Source of the DNA: Phocoena phocoena
Lineage: Eukaryota > Chordata > Mammalia > Artiodactyla > Phocoenidae
Length of the DNA: 64,000 nucleotides
Assembly (NCBI RefSeq): GCF_963924675.1
Contig: NC_089240.1
Location: 120,037,680-120,101,679 of the forward strand
Direction: 5' to 3'
This document shows positions 45,213 to 56,469 of the stretch, piece by piece. The stretch's first letter is position 1. The number at the start of each line of letters is the position of its first letter. The notes beneath the pieces were generated by a model. That model was not told where the DNA came from, made no database searches, and worked only from the letters and a program-made list of their open reading frames with translations. Made by a program: the position numbers and the translations under genes.

Positions 45213-46654
45213 CGAAAAAGAAATTTGTCCATAATAAAGCTAAACAATAGGGAGGAGGCTAACAATTCATACTTTGCATAATGTATGAAAAAACGAAAGC
45301 ATATATCAACAAAGAAAATAGAATGGAGCAAACTAAAACATTATATATTCTGGGAAATTTTTCTACAGTTGAATTTTTAAATTTTCAATAAAAATTCAGA
45401 AAAATACCAAGCTTAGAGTCAACAAGCATCAAAATCTGATTGGCCATGGGAGTTAAATAGGAGAACTAAATTAAAATAACTTTATGGCCAACAATTCTAA
45501 CACTTATTAGTAAGATTACTGCATGAGAAGAAAGGATTGTAAAAATTAAATATAAAGAGGAAAGAATGGGCCAACCAAAATAAAAAAAACATATGATAAA
45601 ACTATAGTAAGTAAAACAGTACAGAATCCCCATATCATCCAACTTTCTTATGTACTCAATTTCTTCTCTAAACATCCTTCAATCTCCTTCACTGAAATCT
45701 GGCTTTCCTCTCAGAATGTTATTTTTGTTCAGTCCTTTCATAATTCATGTATTGTTGATACTCCATAAACCATTAATTTAGAAAGTTAAGTTGTACCTTC
45801 CTTGTTGCCCTTTCTTACTTACAGATGGCTCCTTTAAAACCTCATTAAAAATACCCAAAGATTAGAATCGAAGCCAATTGACTGTATCTCCTTCTCCATG
45901 TCACATAAACCTGAGAGGTTTATGAACCTCTCAGGTATTTTCCCTAACTATTCAAAGACTTTTTCTCTCAATCATAACTTCTGCCAAATTTTGGCTTTCT
46001 TTAATAACCATGAATACTTCTCAGATTCAGGCTTCTAGGCTCTTTGAATGGGAATTCTAGTCCATCATAACTTGTACTCTTCACTTCTTCTATATATGCT
46101 TTCAATTTTGTGGTTCTTCATGTCAATAATGTTCTCACCAATACTCTAAAGTGAAAGGTCACTCTTGCCCTTTAAATACATAGTAAAAAACAATCCCTGA
46201 AAGAACTAAATTATCTGCTTTCTCTGTGACCTCACCCACAAAGCACAATACTACTGAACAAAGTCCAGCAACATGGCAGATGCATTCCACTATAAATCAA
46301 AAGCAGACAGTGAACGGGCTCACAACACTAATAGCAATCCTATTTCATTCTGTAAACTCATGCTCCCTTGACCCACAACAACTATAACAAAACTTTACTC
46401 AACAAGTATTCAATGTTGTACCTCCCCTCTGACTGCCAAGATATGATCTTGCTTGTAACTTACAGAGAGAAAGAACAGAAATACTTTGTACTCTTTGCAT
46501 ATTTGCAGCCACACTCTCATTCTGAACATTGTATTGAATCCCTACACCATTTCTTAGGAAACTGACATTATTGACAATTCCCTCTCTCTTATCTGTATTA
46601 AACCATAAACTGTCTGCCAATTATTTTTCTTATCTCGCTGTTGAGACAAGTTGA
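45213..46654. other. No gene; unique DNA
   Basis: About 1.4 kb of AT-rich DNA. Frames are at most 73 codons without motifs. It contains the hairpin at 45909-45936 described separately. Confidence 0.45.
45909..45936. repeat. Perfect 12-bp inverted repeat
   Basis: ACCTGAGAGGTT, loop TATG, AACCTCTCAGGT. There is no U-run after it, and this is eukaryotic intergenic DNA, so it is not a bacterial-type terminator. Confidence 0.95.
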
Positions 46655-47474
46655 AAGCTGTAGAAACTGTGTAAGGTGTGATCATATCTATTTTTTTCTT
46701 AAATACAAAAAAGTACATGTGTGTTTGTCTCTGTGAGTGCATGTACACACATGTATATGTAAAGATACACTCCAAATGTTAACAGGAGACTTGAACTTTT
46801 TGCTCCATATTCTTTCATTTTCACTCTTTAAAAACTACCTCTTAATAACTTATCACTAGTATATTTTAAAATATAAACTTGAAGAAGAAATAGAAGTCAG
46901 ATTCATCCTCACATCTAGTGAATCAGAGTCTCCGGGGAGGGGATCGGGCAAGTGTTGTTTTTAAAACTCAGGAGGTGATTCTGATGCACAGCAAGAACCG
47001 AGACTGTAGAAAACAGTCTGGAAGCACTTCACAACATTAAAGATAGAATTACCATATGATCCAGCAATTCTACCTTTGGGTATATACCCTAAAGAATTGA
47101 AAGCAGACACTCAAACAGATGTTTGTACACCCGTGCTCATAACAGCATTATTCATAATAGCCAAAGGGTAGGAAAAACCCAAGTGTCCATTGATGGATGA
47201 ACAGATAAACAAAATATGGTATAAGACACAATGAAATATTATTCAGCCTTAATAACAAATTTCTGACATCTGCTACAATGTGGATAAACTTTGAAGACAT
47301 TACACTAAGTGAAATAAGGCAGACACAAAAGGAGAAATATTGTATGATTCCTGTTATATGAAGTACTTGGAGTGGTCAAATTTAGACACAGAAAGTAGAA
47401 TGGTGGTTGCCAGTGTTTGTGAAGGGGTAAATGGGGAGTTGTTTTTAAATGGGTACAGAGTTTCAGTTTGGGGA
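46655..47474 (+). repeat. Duplicated ~0.8-kb block, copy A
   Basis: Matches 50957-51763 across a mosaic: an ancient LINE 3' end, a MER5-like piece (CTAGTGAATCAGAGTCTCCG ... GGTGATTCTGATGCACAGCA) and an L1M 3' segment. The two copies share the internal junctions (GCACAGCAAGAAC followed by GAGACTGTAGAAAACAGTCT), so the block was duplicated as a unit. Similarity stops at TTTCAGTTTGGG in this copy. Confidence 0.85.
47015..47474 (+). mobile_element. Ancient L1M 3' fragment (within copy A)
   Basis: ATTACCATATGATCCAGCAA, TTTGGGTATATACCCTAAAG, CAGCATTATTCATAATAGCC, ATATTATTCAGCCTTAATAA and GTAGAATGGTGGTTGCCAGT: ORF2 C-terminus and start of 3'UTR of an old L1. Confidence 0.8.
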
Positions 47475-47660
47475 GTTTCCCAAATAATTTGACCTCATAA
47501 GCCGAGAATAACATGTCAAAGTAAAAATACACAATCTGAAATTTTGAATACACATATACTATAAAAATATGAGCACTTTATTCAATGATAACCTATGTCA
47601 AACATTCTTTACAACTTTGCTGGTTCAATTATGCATTGCCTAGGTGGTGAGTTGGTGACT

Positions 47661-47742
47661 TTAAGGTACAAGGACTAATTACTAATTAAGGTACAAGGAC
47701 TAATTAACCTATTACTTGACTAAAAGTCAAGTAATAGGTTAA
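47661..47742. repeat. 21-bp direct repeat followed by a perfect 17-bp hairpin
   Basis: TTAAGGTACAAGGACTAATTA occurs at 47661-47681 and 47686-47706 (period 25; written here as TTAAGGTACA plus AGGACTAATTA). It runs straight into TTAACCTATTACTTGAC (47704-47720), loop TAAAA, GTCAAGTAATAGGTTAA (47726-47742), a perfect inverted repeat. Confidence 0.97.
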
Positions 47743-50377
47743 TGTGGTCAGTTCAGTTGCAGTAGTTCACAGTTTGGGATATGGGAATGTAATTATCCCA
47801 AATTCTCCTAAGTCCCCAAAATGCCCTGAGTAATTTGTATTAGGCAAGATGTTTTTATTTAGCTTGCTGGGTAAATTTTACTCTGATGACTAAGCTCGAA
47901 GCATCTATTATATATTATCATCAACTGGTCTCTTAATATTTCTTTGGTGTGGAAGAAGTTATATAACTTAATAGACTAGACTTTCAGCATCTGAAAACAT
48001 CCCAAATACAAATACTACACCACTTCCAAAATTTCAGGGTTTTACATTTTAACCTATGCCAGTAATAGTTAACCACTAATCTTAGCATATAGTCGATTAA
48101 AATGCCTTCTTAGCATGTAAAATGCAGAGATATTTTTTTACAATTTCCTATAATTCTGCTCTATTTGCTCAGAAACCAAATGCAAACCAACATTAGCTAG
48201 AATGTTACATTTATAGTTCCTAAACATAAATTACAACTTCAGTTTGATTAAAACAGGAGTGCATGCAGTATTAAAAGCTTCTTCTCCCCATGGCATCCAG
48301 TGCCAATTTCCTTCTGTCCAGAAAAATCACCCGATTTACTGTGGCATATATGAAATATTCAGTTTTCCTGATTTATCTTATGTTGTGTCTTCTGAGTGAC
48401 ACCTAAAAAGTAGAAAGGAAGTAGGGATGCAGATCTATTGCTGTGCTCTAAGTGTACCTACTGGGTAAAGGGTGAAGGTCCAGCACTGTTCATGCAGGGA
48501 TGACAATTTCTTCTTGGACTCATCCTCAGCAGGTGGTGGGCCAGAAGCAAGCTAATGTTCTCAAATAGGTCATGTTGACTGACACCAAGGTCCATTAGAG
48601 ACATATTCTCAAAGGTGTGGTGTATAAAAGGCAGTGTACTCAGTGTTGGGTACATAACTAAAGTGAATTCTTGGCATCTGCCCTTACAACAGGCATGAAA
48701 AGAGCCATGGTGGTGTCTTAGAATTTTCCTAGCCTGTGTAGAGGAGAAAGTCCAGACCTGAGATTGTTAGGCTCAGTTTGGTTTAAAGATACATCAGTAC
48801 CAAATGTCTTCTGTCATTATAGCTTTTCAGTGATTGGTATCAGCAGTAGTGGTTGATTACATATCATATCTAGTAGGCGCCCCATTTCCTTTGTGGGAGA
48901 ACCGTAACATTTCGTAGAGGTTAATGGATTTGCAGCAAAGTAGGATCAGAGCAATACTGTTGATCCTTAGTAACTACCCCAGTCGTATCTCTCACTTCTC
49001 CTCTACACATACCTTAGATTCAGACCAATCTGACTTTTCTCTGAATATGCCCCCATGATGTCATACAATCACATCTTTGCTTATGGTAAATCTACCTAGA
49101 ACCCATGATCATCCTCAAGCCCCACCTATAATTGTAAGTAATATAATCGTTCTTCATACCTTCTATCAAATAGGATTCCAATCGTGCTTTGTACTTAATT
49201 CAACATTTTAAAATAGTCACCAGGTGCCTTGCTATGTGATGAAGATCCTCTTTCCTTTTTGTGCCCACATGTATCATGACTTGCCTCACATGACACACTT
49301 TATGTAAAATCTTCAGGCATACTTTTCTAACCCTTATTTAACAATAACTACTCAGGGGCACAGACAAACTCACCACTCTAACCAGTGAGAATTTAAGGCA
49401 GGATTTAGCACTAGAATATCTGTTCAATAAATGTTTATTGACTAGAATAGCACAAAAAGATGACTGTTAAAATCATAAGAGCATTTTCATTCAAAGTTAT
49501 ATCCACTCTGTACTGCCCACTTTTTAAAGGACACTTTGTGAGACTTCTAAAATACTGCACAGTAAAAGTGTATTTATAGCATCTCCTATTTGAAACAGAA
49601 TGATGTGGGTAAAAGAATAAAGCTGAAAAAGTAAAAGTCCAACCTCAGTTAAACTAGGAAGTGGCTACTCCTCAAACATAAAATATGATTATCCAGTTCT
49701 ACATGTAAGGATCTTGGAAGTCACCACTCTATCCTAACAGGTAAAAAGCTGAACAGACTGAAAAATCAATAACTCTCCAAAGATCCATAAGACAGGGGAG
49801 GACACAGCACAAATCACTGTTCCCGAGATTGGGGAGAGACAGGTGAATACAGGGAGTCCTGGCTTAAAAGAGCAGAGACACATGTGTAGAAACCTTCAGA
49901 GGAACCAGAGCAGGGGCAGAAAATCCTGAACTGTAACTGACAAATTGTTGGAGGCTCAGTGTGGAAACTCTGACAGTTAAAGACTCCAGGGGGGACCCTT
50001 TCATAAGGGGGTCCCCACAATTTTGTGAGATTTACCTCCATGGACTTGACCAGATTCCCACAATAAATGTCAGGAAAAAATTCTCTCCTGCTTCCATCAG
50101 GGGCAGAGGAAAAGGAACCATTTTGAAATATACCTTCCAAGGCCAGCCCTCAGGGGAAAAAAGTTAACCAGAGCCTAACCTGCTAGGGTATTATAATAGC
50201 CTAACTTACCTGGGGGGAAGGGAAATATTCAGCTCAAGCCCACTCTAGCTATCTTCTACCACCAAAGGATGGAGAAAAAGGCTGAGAAACATTTGAGAAG
50301 TTCACAATCCAGAGGCAAATATCCAATGTGGGGGAGAGAGGAGGAAAGTCACACTCATGCACTAATGATAAGAGCTT
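47743..50377. other. No gene; mostly unclassified DNA
   Basis: About 2.6 kb. A TATAAAAG motif lies at 48623-48630 without other promoter features. Frames: 65 codons minus at 48458-48655 and 108 codons minus at 49814-50140, neither with a recognised domain. 49780-50340 has the look of an old LINE 5' region (low confidence). A short L2/MIR-like tail may lie at 49410-49445. Confidence 0.4.
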
Positions 50378-50397
50378 AAATTGACACTGCCTTCTTG

Positions 50398-50645
50398 GAA
50401 AGTGAAGGGGGAGGGATAAATTAGGAGTTTGGGATTACATATACATACTATTATATATAAAATTGATAATTAACAAGGACCTACTGCATAGCACAGGGAA
50501 CTATACTCAATATTTTGTAATAACCTACAGGAAAACGATTCTGAAAAGATAGATATATATGTATGTATAACTGAATCACTGTGCTGTACACCTGAAAGTA
50601 ACACAACATTGTAAATCAATTATACTTCAAAAAACTTGTTTTTAA
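50398..50645 (+). mobile_element. L1 3'UTR stub with long target duplication
   Basis: 248-bp insertion: GAAAGTGAAGGGGGAGGGAT, TTAACAAGGACCTACTGCAT, ACTATACTCAATATTTTGTA, GTGCTGTACACCTGAAAGTA and ATTATACTTCAAAAAACTTG, an older L1 3'UTR type than the ones at 1-7135. It is flanked by AAATTGACACTGCCTTCTTG (50378-50397) and AAATTGACACTGCCTTTTTG (50646-50665), 19 of 20 identical. Confidence 0.95.
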
Positions 50646-50665
50646 AAATTGACACTGCCTTTTTG

Positions 50666-51130
50666 AAGGGCAGTCAGGAAATATCCATGAGCACAGAAAA
50701 TGTTCATTCTCTTTAATCAAGCTATTCCAAATTTAGTAAATCTTGTATACCTAAATTCAAAATTATGTATTTAGGTATGTTAAATACTAATTTTAATAGA
50801 AAAAAGGAAAAATCTAAATGTCTGCCAGTAGGTATATGGTTAAATAAGTATAAAGCATCTATACCATGGAATATTTTGCATCTGTTGAAAAAGACTGAAC
50901 CAGATCTAAGTGGATGGGAATAAAAAGATATTCAAAATAAATTAAGATAATGATGTATACTGTAGAAACTGTGTATGGTATGATCACATTTATTTTCTTA
51001 AAAATACAAAAAAGTGCACTTGTCTCTGAGTGTGTGTAGACATGTGAATGTAAAGATAGACTTCAAATGTTAATGGAAGACTTTTACTTTTTCCTCCATG
51101 TTCTTATATTTTCACTCTTTAAAAACTACC
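50666..51130 (+). mobile_element. Ancient LINE 3' end (L1ME/HAL1-like)
   Basis: AAAAAGGAAAAATCTAAATG, AGGTATATGGTTAAATAAGT, ATACCATGGAATATTTTGCA and GAAACTGTGTATGGTATGAT follow the 3' part of an old L1. The L1 stub at 50398 inserted in its left part. Confidence 0.6.
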
Positions 51131-51763
51131 TCTTAATAACTCATCACTAGTACTTCTTAAAATATGAATTACAAAAAGAAACAGAAGCCAGATGTATCCT
51201 CACACCTAGTGAATCAGAACCTCCAGGGGTGGAGATAGAGGAAGTGTGTTTTTTAAAGCTCAAAAGGTTATTCTGATGCACAGCAAGAACTGAGACTGTA
51301 GAAAACAGTCTGGAAGCACTTCACAACATTAAAGATAGAATTACCATATGATCCAGCAATTCTACCTTTGGGTATATACCCCAAAGAATTGAAAGGCGAC
51401 ACTCACACAATTATTTGTACACCTGTGTTCATAACAGCATTATTCACAATAGCCAAAGGGTAGAGAAAACCCAGGTGACCACTGATGGATGAACAGATAA
51501 ACAAAATATGGTATAAGACACAATGAAATATTATTCAGCCTTAAAAATAACAAATTTCTGACATCTGCTACAATGTGGATAAACCTTGAAGACATTACAC
51601 TAAGTGAAATAAGCCAGACACAAAAGGACAAGTATTGTATGATTCCTCTTATATGAAGTACCTGGAGTAGTCAAATTTAGACGCAGAAAGTAGAATGGTG
51701 GTTGCCAGTGTTTGTGAAGTGGCAAATGGGGAGTGCTGTTAAATGGGTACAGAGTTTCAGTTT
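50957..51763 (+). repeat. Duplicated ~0.8-kb block, copy B
   Basis: Counterpart of 46655-47474, about 4.3 kb downstream in the same orientation. Here the L1M 3' end continues past the duplicated part (to about 51905), while copy A breaks off. Copy B is thus closer to the source arrangement. Confidence 0.85.
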
Positions 51764-51905
51764 GGGAAGATGAAAATGTTCTGAAGATGGGTAGTAGTAA
51801 CAGTTGCACAACAGTGTGAATGTACTTAGTGTCACTGAACTGTACACCTAAAATGGTTAAAATGATAAATTTAATGTTATATATTTATTTTTACCACAGT
51901 AAACA
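51300..51905 (+). mobile_element. Ancient L1M 3' end (within and beyond copy B)
   Basis: As in copy A, then continuing GAAGATGAAAATGTTCTGAA, GTTGCACAACAGTGTGAATG, CACTGAACTGTACACCTAAA and TTATTTTTACCACAGTAAAC: the full 3'UTR of an L1M element. Confidence 0.85.
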
Positions 51906-52639
51906 ATTTTAATGGAATTAGACCAATTCAAAAAAGCAAAGGACAGGTAAATGTCTTTACAACCTCTAGTGGATAGGGAATTCTCTAAAAACAAGATAAC
52001 TTGGTTCCTGAAAATTCTAATAAACAATTCATCATTTAGAATAATGAGGTCCAGAGGTACAGACAGACTCAATGAGAAACTGAGTATCTGTAGTGAGTGT
52101 CCTTTCTAAATCCAACAGTGGAAGGGGAGATACAGTAAAAAGAAAGACCACATGGGAATTCTTGCTTTATTTTATTTTATTTTTATTTCATTTATTTTTT
52201 ATTTTTTTTCTCCTGAAATCTGTAGAAAAGTCGTAGAGGTAATACAGCTTGGAATACATAGTGGAAGGTGAAATCAGATTTGTAAATTGTTGACCAAGGT
52301 TAATTGAGCAGAAAAAAATGAACAGGAAATCTCAAAATAAAAAACCAATGAGATACAGGGAAAGCGACATGACATTCATTCTAGTTGATTTGCTTATTTC
52401 AAAATGACAAATAACCAAAAAAAGGAGAAATATATTGGGTGAAGAAAGACATTTATAGATAAGGGCCTCTGAGAACACATTACCTGATCAAAGACCATAA
52501 ATAATATACAACAGAGGAAGGATTACTTCCCTTTGAAAAGCTTTCTCTTGACTCCACATACCACTTGATCCATTATATGGCTCACCTTTTTTTTACTGCA
52601 AATTTATAAAAGAAATTGTCTAGACTCACTGTCACCAAA
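51906..52639. other. No gene; contains a T-rich low-complexity tract
   Basis: A (TTTTA)n-like tract lies at 52165-52212. The rest is unclassified. Confidence 0.5.
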
Positions 52640-53500
52640 ATCTCTGCTCCTATCTTCTCTTGAACCTGAGCCAGTCAGGCCTGCCCCTATCACATCTCTG
52701 AAACTGCACTGATCAAGGTCACCAAGGAAGTTTTTGTTCCCAAATATAATAATACTTTCTCATATTATTTGACCTATCAGAGCATTTGACACAGGTGACC
52801 ACACCCTCTTCACCAAAATTCATTTCTCACTTGGCCTTCAGGATACCAATTTTACCTAGCTGCAAATTGACAGTGTATTTGTTCTTTCCTCTTTTCCTGG
52901 ACTTCTGAAGGTTGTAAGAGTCCAAGCCTCAGTCATTTTATCTATTCTCTCTTATATCTGTACTCACTACTTTGGTTAGCTCATCCTTAATACCATCTAT
53001 ACATTGATGACTCACAAATGTCTATCTCCAGTCCAAACCTCTCTTTGGAAATCTAGCTTTCTGTAACACATTTTTATCTTAACATCTTCACTCATATGGT
53101 TGATGGAAATACTAAACCTAACAAGTCCAAAACTGAGCTACTAAACTTTCATTTTAAATCTGTTCTTGTTTAAATATTCCCCACCTCAGTTGATGACAAC
53201 TCCTTTCTTTCAGTTACTCAGACCAAATACCTGGGTATCCCCTTCTTGTTTCCCCTCTCTTTATGATTCTACATCCGATTAATATATAAATCCTATTAGC
53301 TCCACCTTCAAAATACAGTATATCCAGAAATAAACCACTTCTCACCACCTCCACCACAACACCCTGGTCTTTGTCATCATATTATCTTATTTGGATTACT
53401 TCAAAGGCTCATTGCTTGTTGTCCTGGTTTTACCCTTGCCTCACTTCAGCCAGTTTTCCATATAGCAGCCACAATGATCCTGTGCCATTAGAGAATAAAC
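52640..53500 (+). mobile_element. L2 (CR1-clade) LINE fossil with RT catalytic motif
   Basis: At 53000-53011 the plus frame reads YIDD followed by SQMSISSPNLSL, the RT box of CR1-group elements (YADDSQIYISSPDLSP-like). Upstream, FDTGDHTLFTKIHFSLGLQD (about 52785-52845) matches the AFDTVDHPLLL block. Downstream, ISVDDNSFLSVT-like and YLGIPFLFPL-like text (53190-53265) and ending CCTCACTTCAGCCAGTTTTC follow L2. Broken by many stops. Confidence 0.78.
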
Positions 53501-53888
53501 TCTTCTTTAAGTACCCACGTATCCCATATTAAGATATGAACAAAAGCTTGAAAAAGTTCCCAAAGTAGAAAATGTGCAGATCAGATTATTCAAGTACAGA
53601 GCTATAAAACTATAAGGTTTTAATAAAAATAAAAGCAGACAAAATATACTGACATAGAAATTACAAGCAACAAGAAGCATACAAATTCTTTGCTATATGG
53701 TTCTTATGTCCCGTAGGAAACTGAAGGTAAAATTGCAGAACATCTGGAAAATGCAGATAATGAAAAGAATATGTATCACAGGATTTGACCAAAGCCATGT
53801 CAGAAGAAGTTACATTGTTATACAAAATTAGACCATTAAGTATGAAAGAATAAAAATTAAATAAATTTAATAAGTAAAAAACATGAAG
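53501..53888. other. No recognisable feature
   Basis: AT-rich, unclassified. The last 13 bases are the left target duplication of the SINE that follows. Confidence 0.5.
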
Positions 53889-54100
53889 GGGCTTCCCTGG
53901 TGGTGCAGTGGTTGAGAGTCCACCTGCCGATGCAGGGGACACGGGTCCGTGCCCCGGTCCTGGAAGACCCCATGTGCCGCGGAGCGGCTGGGCCCATGAG
54001 CCATGGCCACTGAGACTGCACGTCCGGAGCCTGTGCTCCGCAATGGGAGAGGCCACAACAGTGAGAGGCCCGTGTACCGGGAAAAAAAAAAAAAAATTAA
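53889..54100 (+). mobile_element. CHR-type tRNA-Glu SINE
   Basis: GGGCTTCCCTGGTGGTGCAG head, CGGGTCCGTGCCCCGG B box, GAGAGGCCCGTGTACCGGGA end and an A-rich tail. Target duplication AAAAAACATGAAG (53876-53888) against AAAAAAAATGAAG (54101-54113), one mismatch. Confidence 0.93.
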
Positions 54101-54113
54101 AAAAAAAATGAAG

Positions 54114-54774
54114 TTAACAAAAGTAAAGCAGAAAGAAATGATTAATAATGATAAATCAGATATTAATCATTTTGAACATTGAAAAAATGGCAGAGCAACT
54201 AAATACTCCCAAGAATTTGTGAAAAATCAAGAAGATAAATCATTAGCTAACATAATCAGCAAAGAATTGAGAAATCACAAATATAGCAAATTGCAAATTA
54301 CACGGGGAAAATAATTTTAGATACAAATATTGTTTTAAGTAAAATACAATAACTGGCATAAATTTTATGCAAATAGACTTTTTAAATATCTGGATTAAAT
54401 GACTTTCTAGAAAAATATAAATTACCAAAATTGAGTCATAGTGATAAATAAGACCTAAGCAATCTACTAACCACTATCCATGGAAGAAACTGCAAATATT
54501 TTATAAAGAGAAAATCTTCCCAATCATTTCCCACCCATATAATTTCACAGATGAGTTTTGGAAAACAGAGAAAACACAGATAATTCCAAAGCTATTTAAT
54601 CAGGTACAGAAAAATAATTCAAACTTCCATGTTTTTAATAAAGTCAGCATTATACAGATAGCAAACATTGACAAACTTAACACAATGAAAACTACAGAAC
54701 AATCTTGTATGTTCTTGATGTCAAAAGCTTACATATTGGGTAGACCTTCCTGTAGCATATTAAGAGAGTAGTAT
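54114..54774. other. No recognisable feature
   Basis: AT-rich unclassified DNA. Confidence 0.5.
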
Positions 54775-54905
54775 CAACCAGTTTATACCTCAGGTTCCTT
54801 ACCTAAACAATGGGGAAAGTAAAAACCTCCTAGAGGTTTTATGAGGGTCAAATGAGTCAATTCCATGTAAAGGGCTTGGAGAATAGCCCCTGGTTCATAG
54901 TAAAT
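54775..54905 (+). mobile_element. MIR SINE, 3' part
   Basis: ACCTCAGGTTCCTTACCTAA, CAATGGGGAAAGTAAAAACC, TATGAGGGTCAAATGAGTCA, ATGTAAAGGGCTTGGAGAAT: MIR in plus orientation. Confidence 0.85.
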
Positions 54906-54965
54906 GGATGGGTGGATGGATGATGGATGGAAGGACGGACAGAAAGATAAAGGTAGGAAGATAGA
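54904..54965. repeat. Degenerate (GGAT)n/(GATG)n microsatellite
   Basis: ATGGATGGGTGGATGGATGA, then GATGGAAGGACGGACAGAAA and a decaying GATA-like end. It has grown out of the MIR 3' end. Confidence 0.85.
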
Positions 54966-55589
54966 GATACACATTTATTTAGATTCACATTTAAGATTTA
55001 TACTTAAAGTATTTACACACACATACATCATACCATATTGGGTGTCCCCTTGTATTCCTATGTTTCTATCGCAAAGAGGTGTTACCATCAAAAGAACATA
55101 GATCTGCAGTCAAAAATTAATTTAATGAGAGTGTTATATTTGTGTCTTTAACACTGTGCTAAGGACAGAGTTCCAAGAAATACTTCTTCAAATTGTCTTT
55201 CTTTCCTTCTCTTATCGATTTCCCTCATATTTGAAAACTATTTCCATGACTACATCCTCAGAAAACCCTGAAAAGTGAACAAAGCTCATCAGTATTTAAA
55301 TTTTTCCCTCCTTGTTACCACCTGCCCCTCAATTATTTAGTGTTGGCTTAATCAATTGCATTTAAACCCCTTCCCTCCTCTTTTAGCCTCTCCAACCATG
55401 TTCTCTCTTCACATACTTAAAGTGCAAAAGCTAGAAACATCCCCTTGCCAGATCGATCCTCTCTCATAGGTCCAGGGAAAGTAACAATAGACTGTCTTAG
55501 AACCCGAATTTTCTTAATTCAGCAGAAGCAGCACAAATGCTGAGACACTCAAGCAATAGTAACTTTTATCTCGTTTCCACATGTACATA
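54966..55589. other. No recognisable feature
   Basis: Unclassified AT-rich and pyrimidine-rich DNA. Confidence 0.5.
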
Positions 55590-55652
55590 CTTGTATGCAT
55601 ACATGCATACACACAAACACACACACACAAACACACACACACACACACACAG
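55590..55652. repeat. (CA)n microsatellite, interrupted
   Basis: CATACATGCATACACACAAA, then CACACACACACAAACACACA and further AC units. Confidence 0.92.
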
Positions 55653-55699
55653 AGTCCATACACACTGTAACAGAGCTAGGCATCATTCCATAGCAGTGT

Positions 55700-56017
55700 A
55701 CACAAAACTACTGCCTTCTGTTCAAAGGATATATAATATTTGATTGTTTGGATGAAACATTATTTGATTGCTCTCCTATTAATGGATATTTAAGTTGTTT
55801 ATAGTTTATCTTTGTTTGAATATACTCCACTGAATATTCTTATACAAATAACTTTAAATACCTTTGTGAATTCATGAAAATGTATGTTTGTGTGTGTGTG
55901 AATGTTTGTGTGTATATGTGTGTGTATATATGTGTGTGTACATATATATATATATATATTTGTATATATTTAGGATAAATCACTAAAGTAGAATTGCTGG
56001 GTCAAATAATATGTGCA
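55700..56017 (-). mobile_element. Ancient L1 fragment (L1ME/HAL1-like)
   Basis: Antisense text TTAATGGATATTTAAGTTGT, TAGGATAAATCACTAAAGTA, GAATTGCTGGGTCAAATAAT. It is split by a TG/TA microsatellite (55880-55975) and ended by the young L1 that follows. Confidence 0.6.
55880..55975. repeat. (TG)n/(TA)n compound microsatellite
   Basis: TGTATGTTTGTGTGTGTGTG, GTGTGTATATATGTGTGTGT and ATATATATATATATATTTGT. Confidence 0.92.
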
Positions 56018-56469
56018 TTTTTTTTTACATCTTTATTGGATATAATTGCTTTACAATGGTGTGCTAGTTTCTGCTTTATAACAAAGTGAATCAGTTATAC
56101 ATATACATATGTTCCCATATCTCCTCCTTCTTGCATCTCCCTCCCTCCCACCCTCCCTATCCCACCCATCCAGGTGGTCACAAAGCACCGAGCTGATCTC
56201 CCTGTGCTATGCGGCTGCTTCCCACTAGCTATCTATTTTACGTTTGGTAGTGTATATATATCCATGCCACTCTCTCACTTTGTCACAGCTTACCCTTCCC
56301 CCTCCCCATATCCTCAAGTCCATTCTCTAGTAGGTCTGTGTCTTTATTCCCGTCTTACCCCTAGGTTCTTCATGACATTATTTTATTAGATTCCATATAT
56401 ACGTGTTAGCATACGGTATTTGTCTTTCTCTTTCTGACTGACTTCACTCTGTATGACAGACTCTACGTC

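Noticed and set aside
48623..48630. TATAAAAG motif as a possible host gene promoter
   Set aside because: AT-rich surroundings make the word likely by chance; no initiator, CpG enrichment or downstream open frame was seen.
49814..50140. 108-codon minus-strand frame
   Set aside because: No domain, no splice context; the region looks like an old LINE 5' part and a 68-codon plus frame overlaps it.
55590..55652. CRISPR-like array of short repeats
   Set aside because: Simple CA microsatellite without unique spacers, in a mammalian genome.
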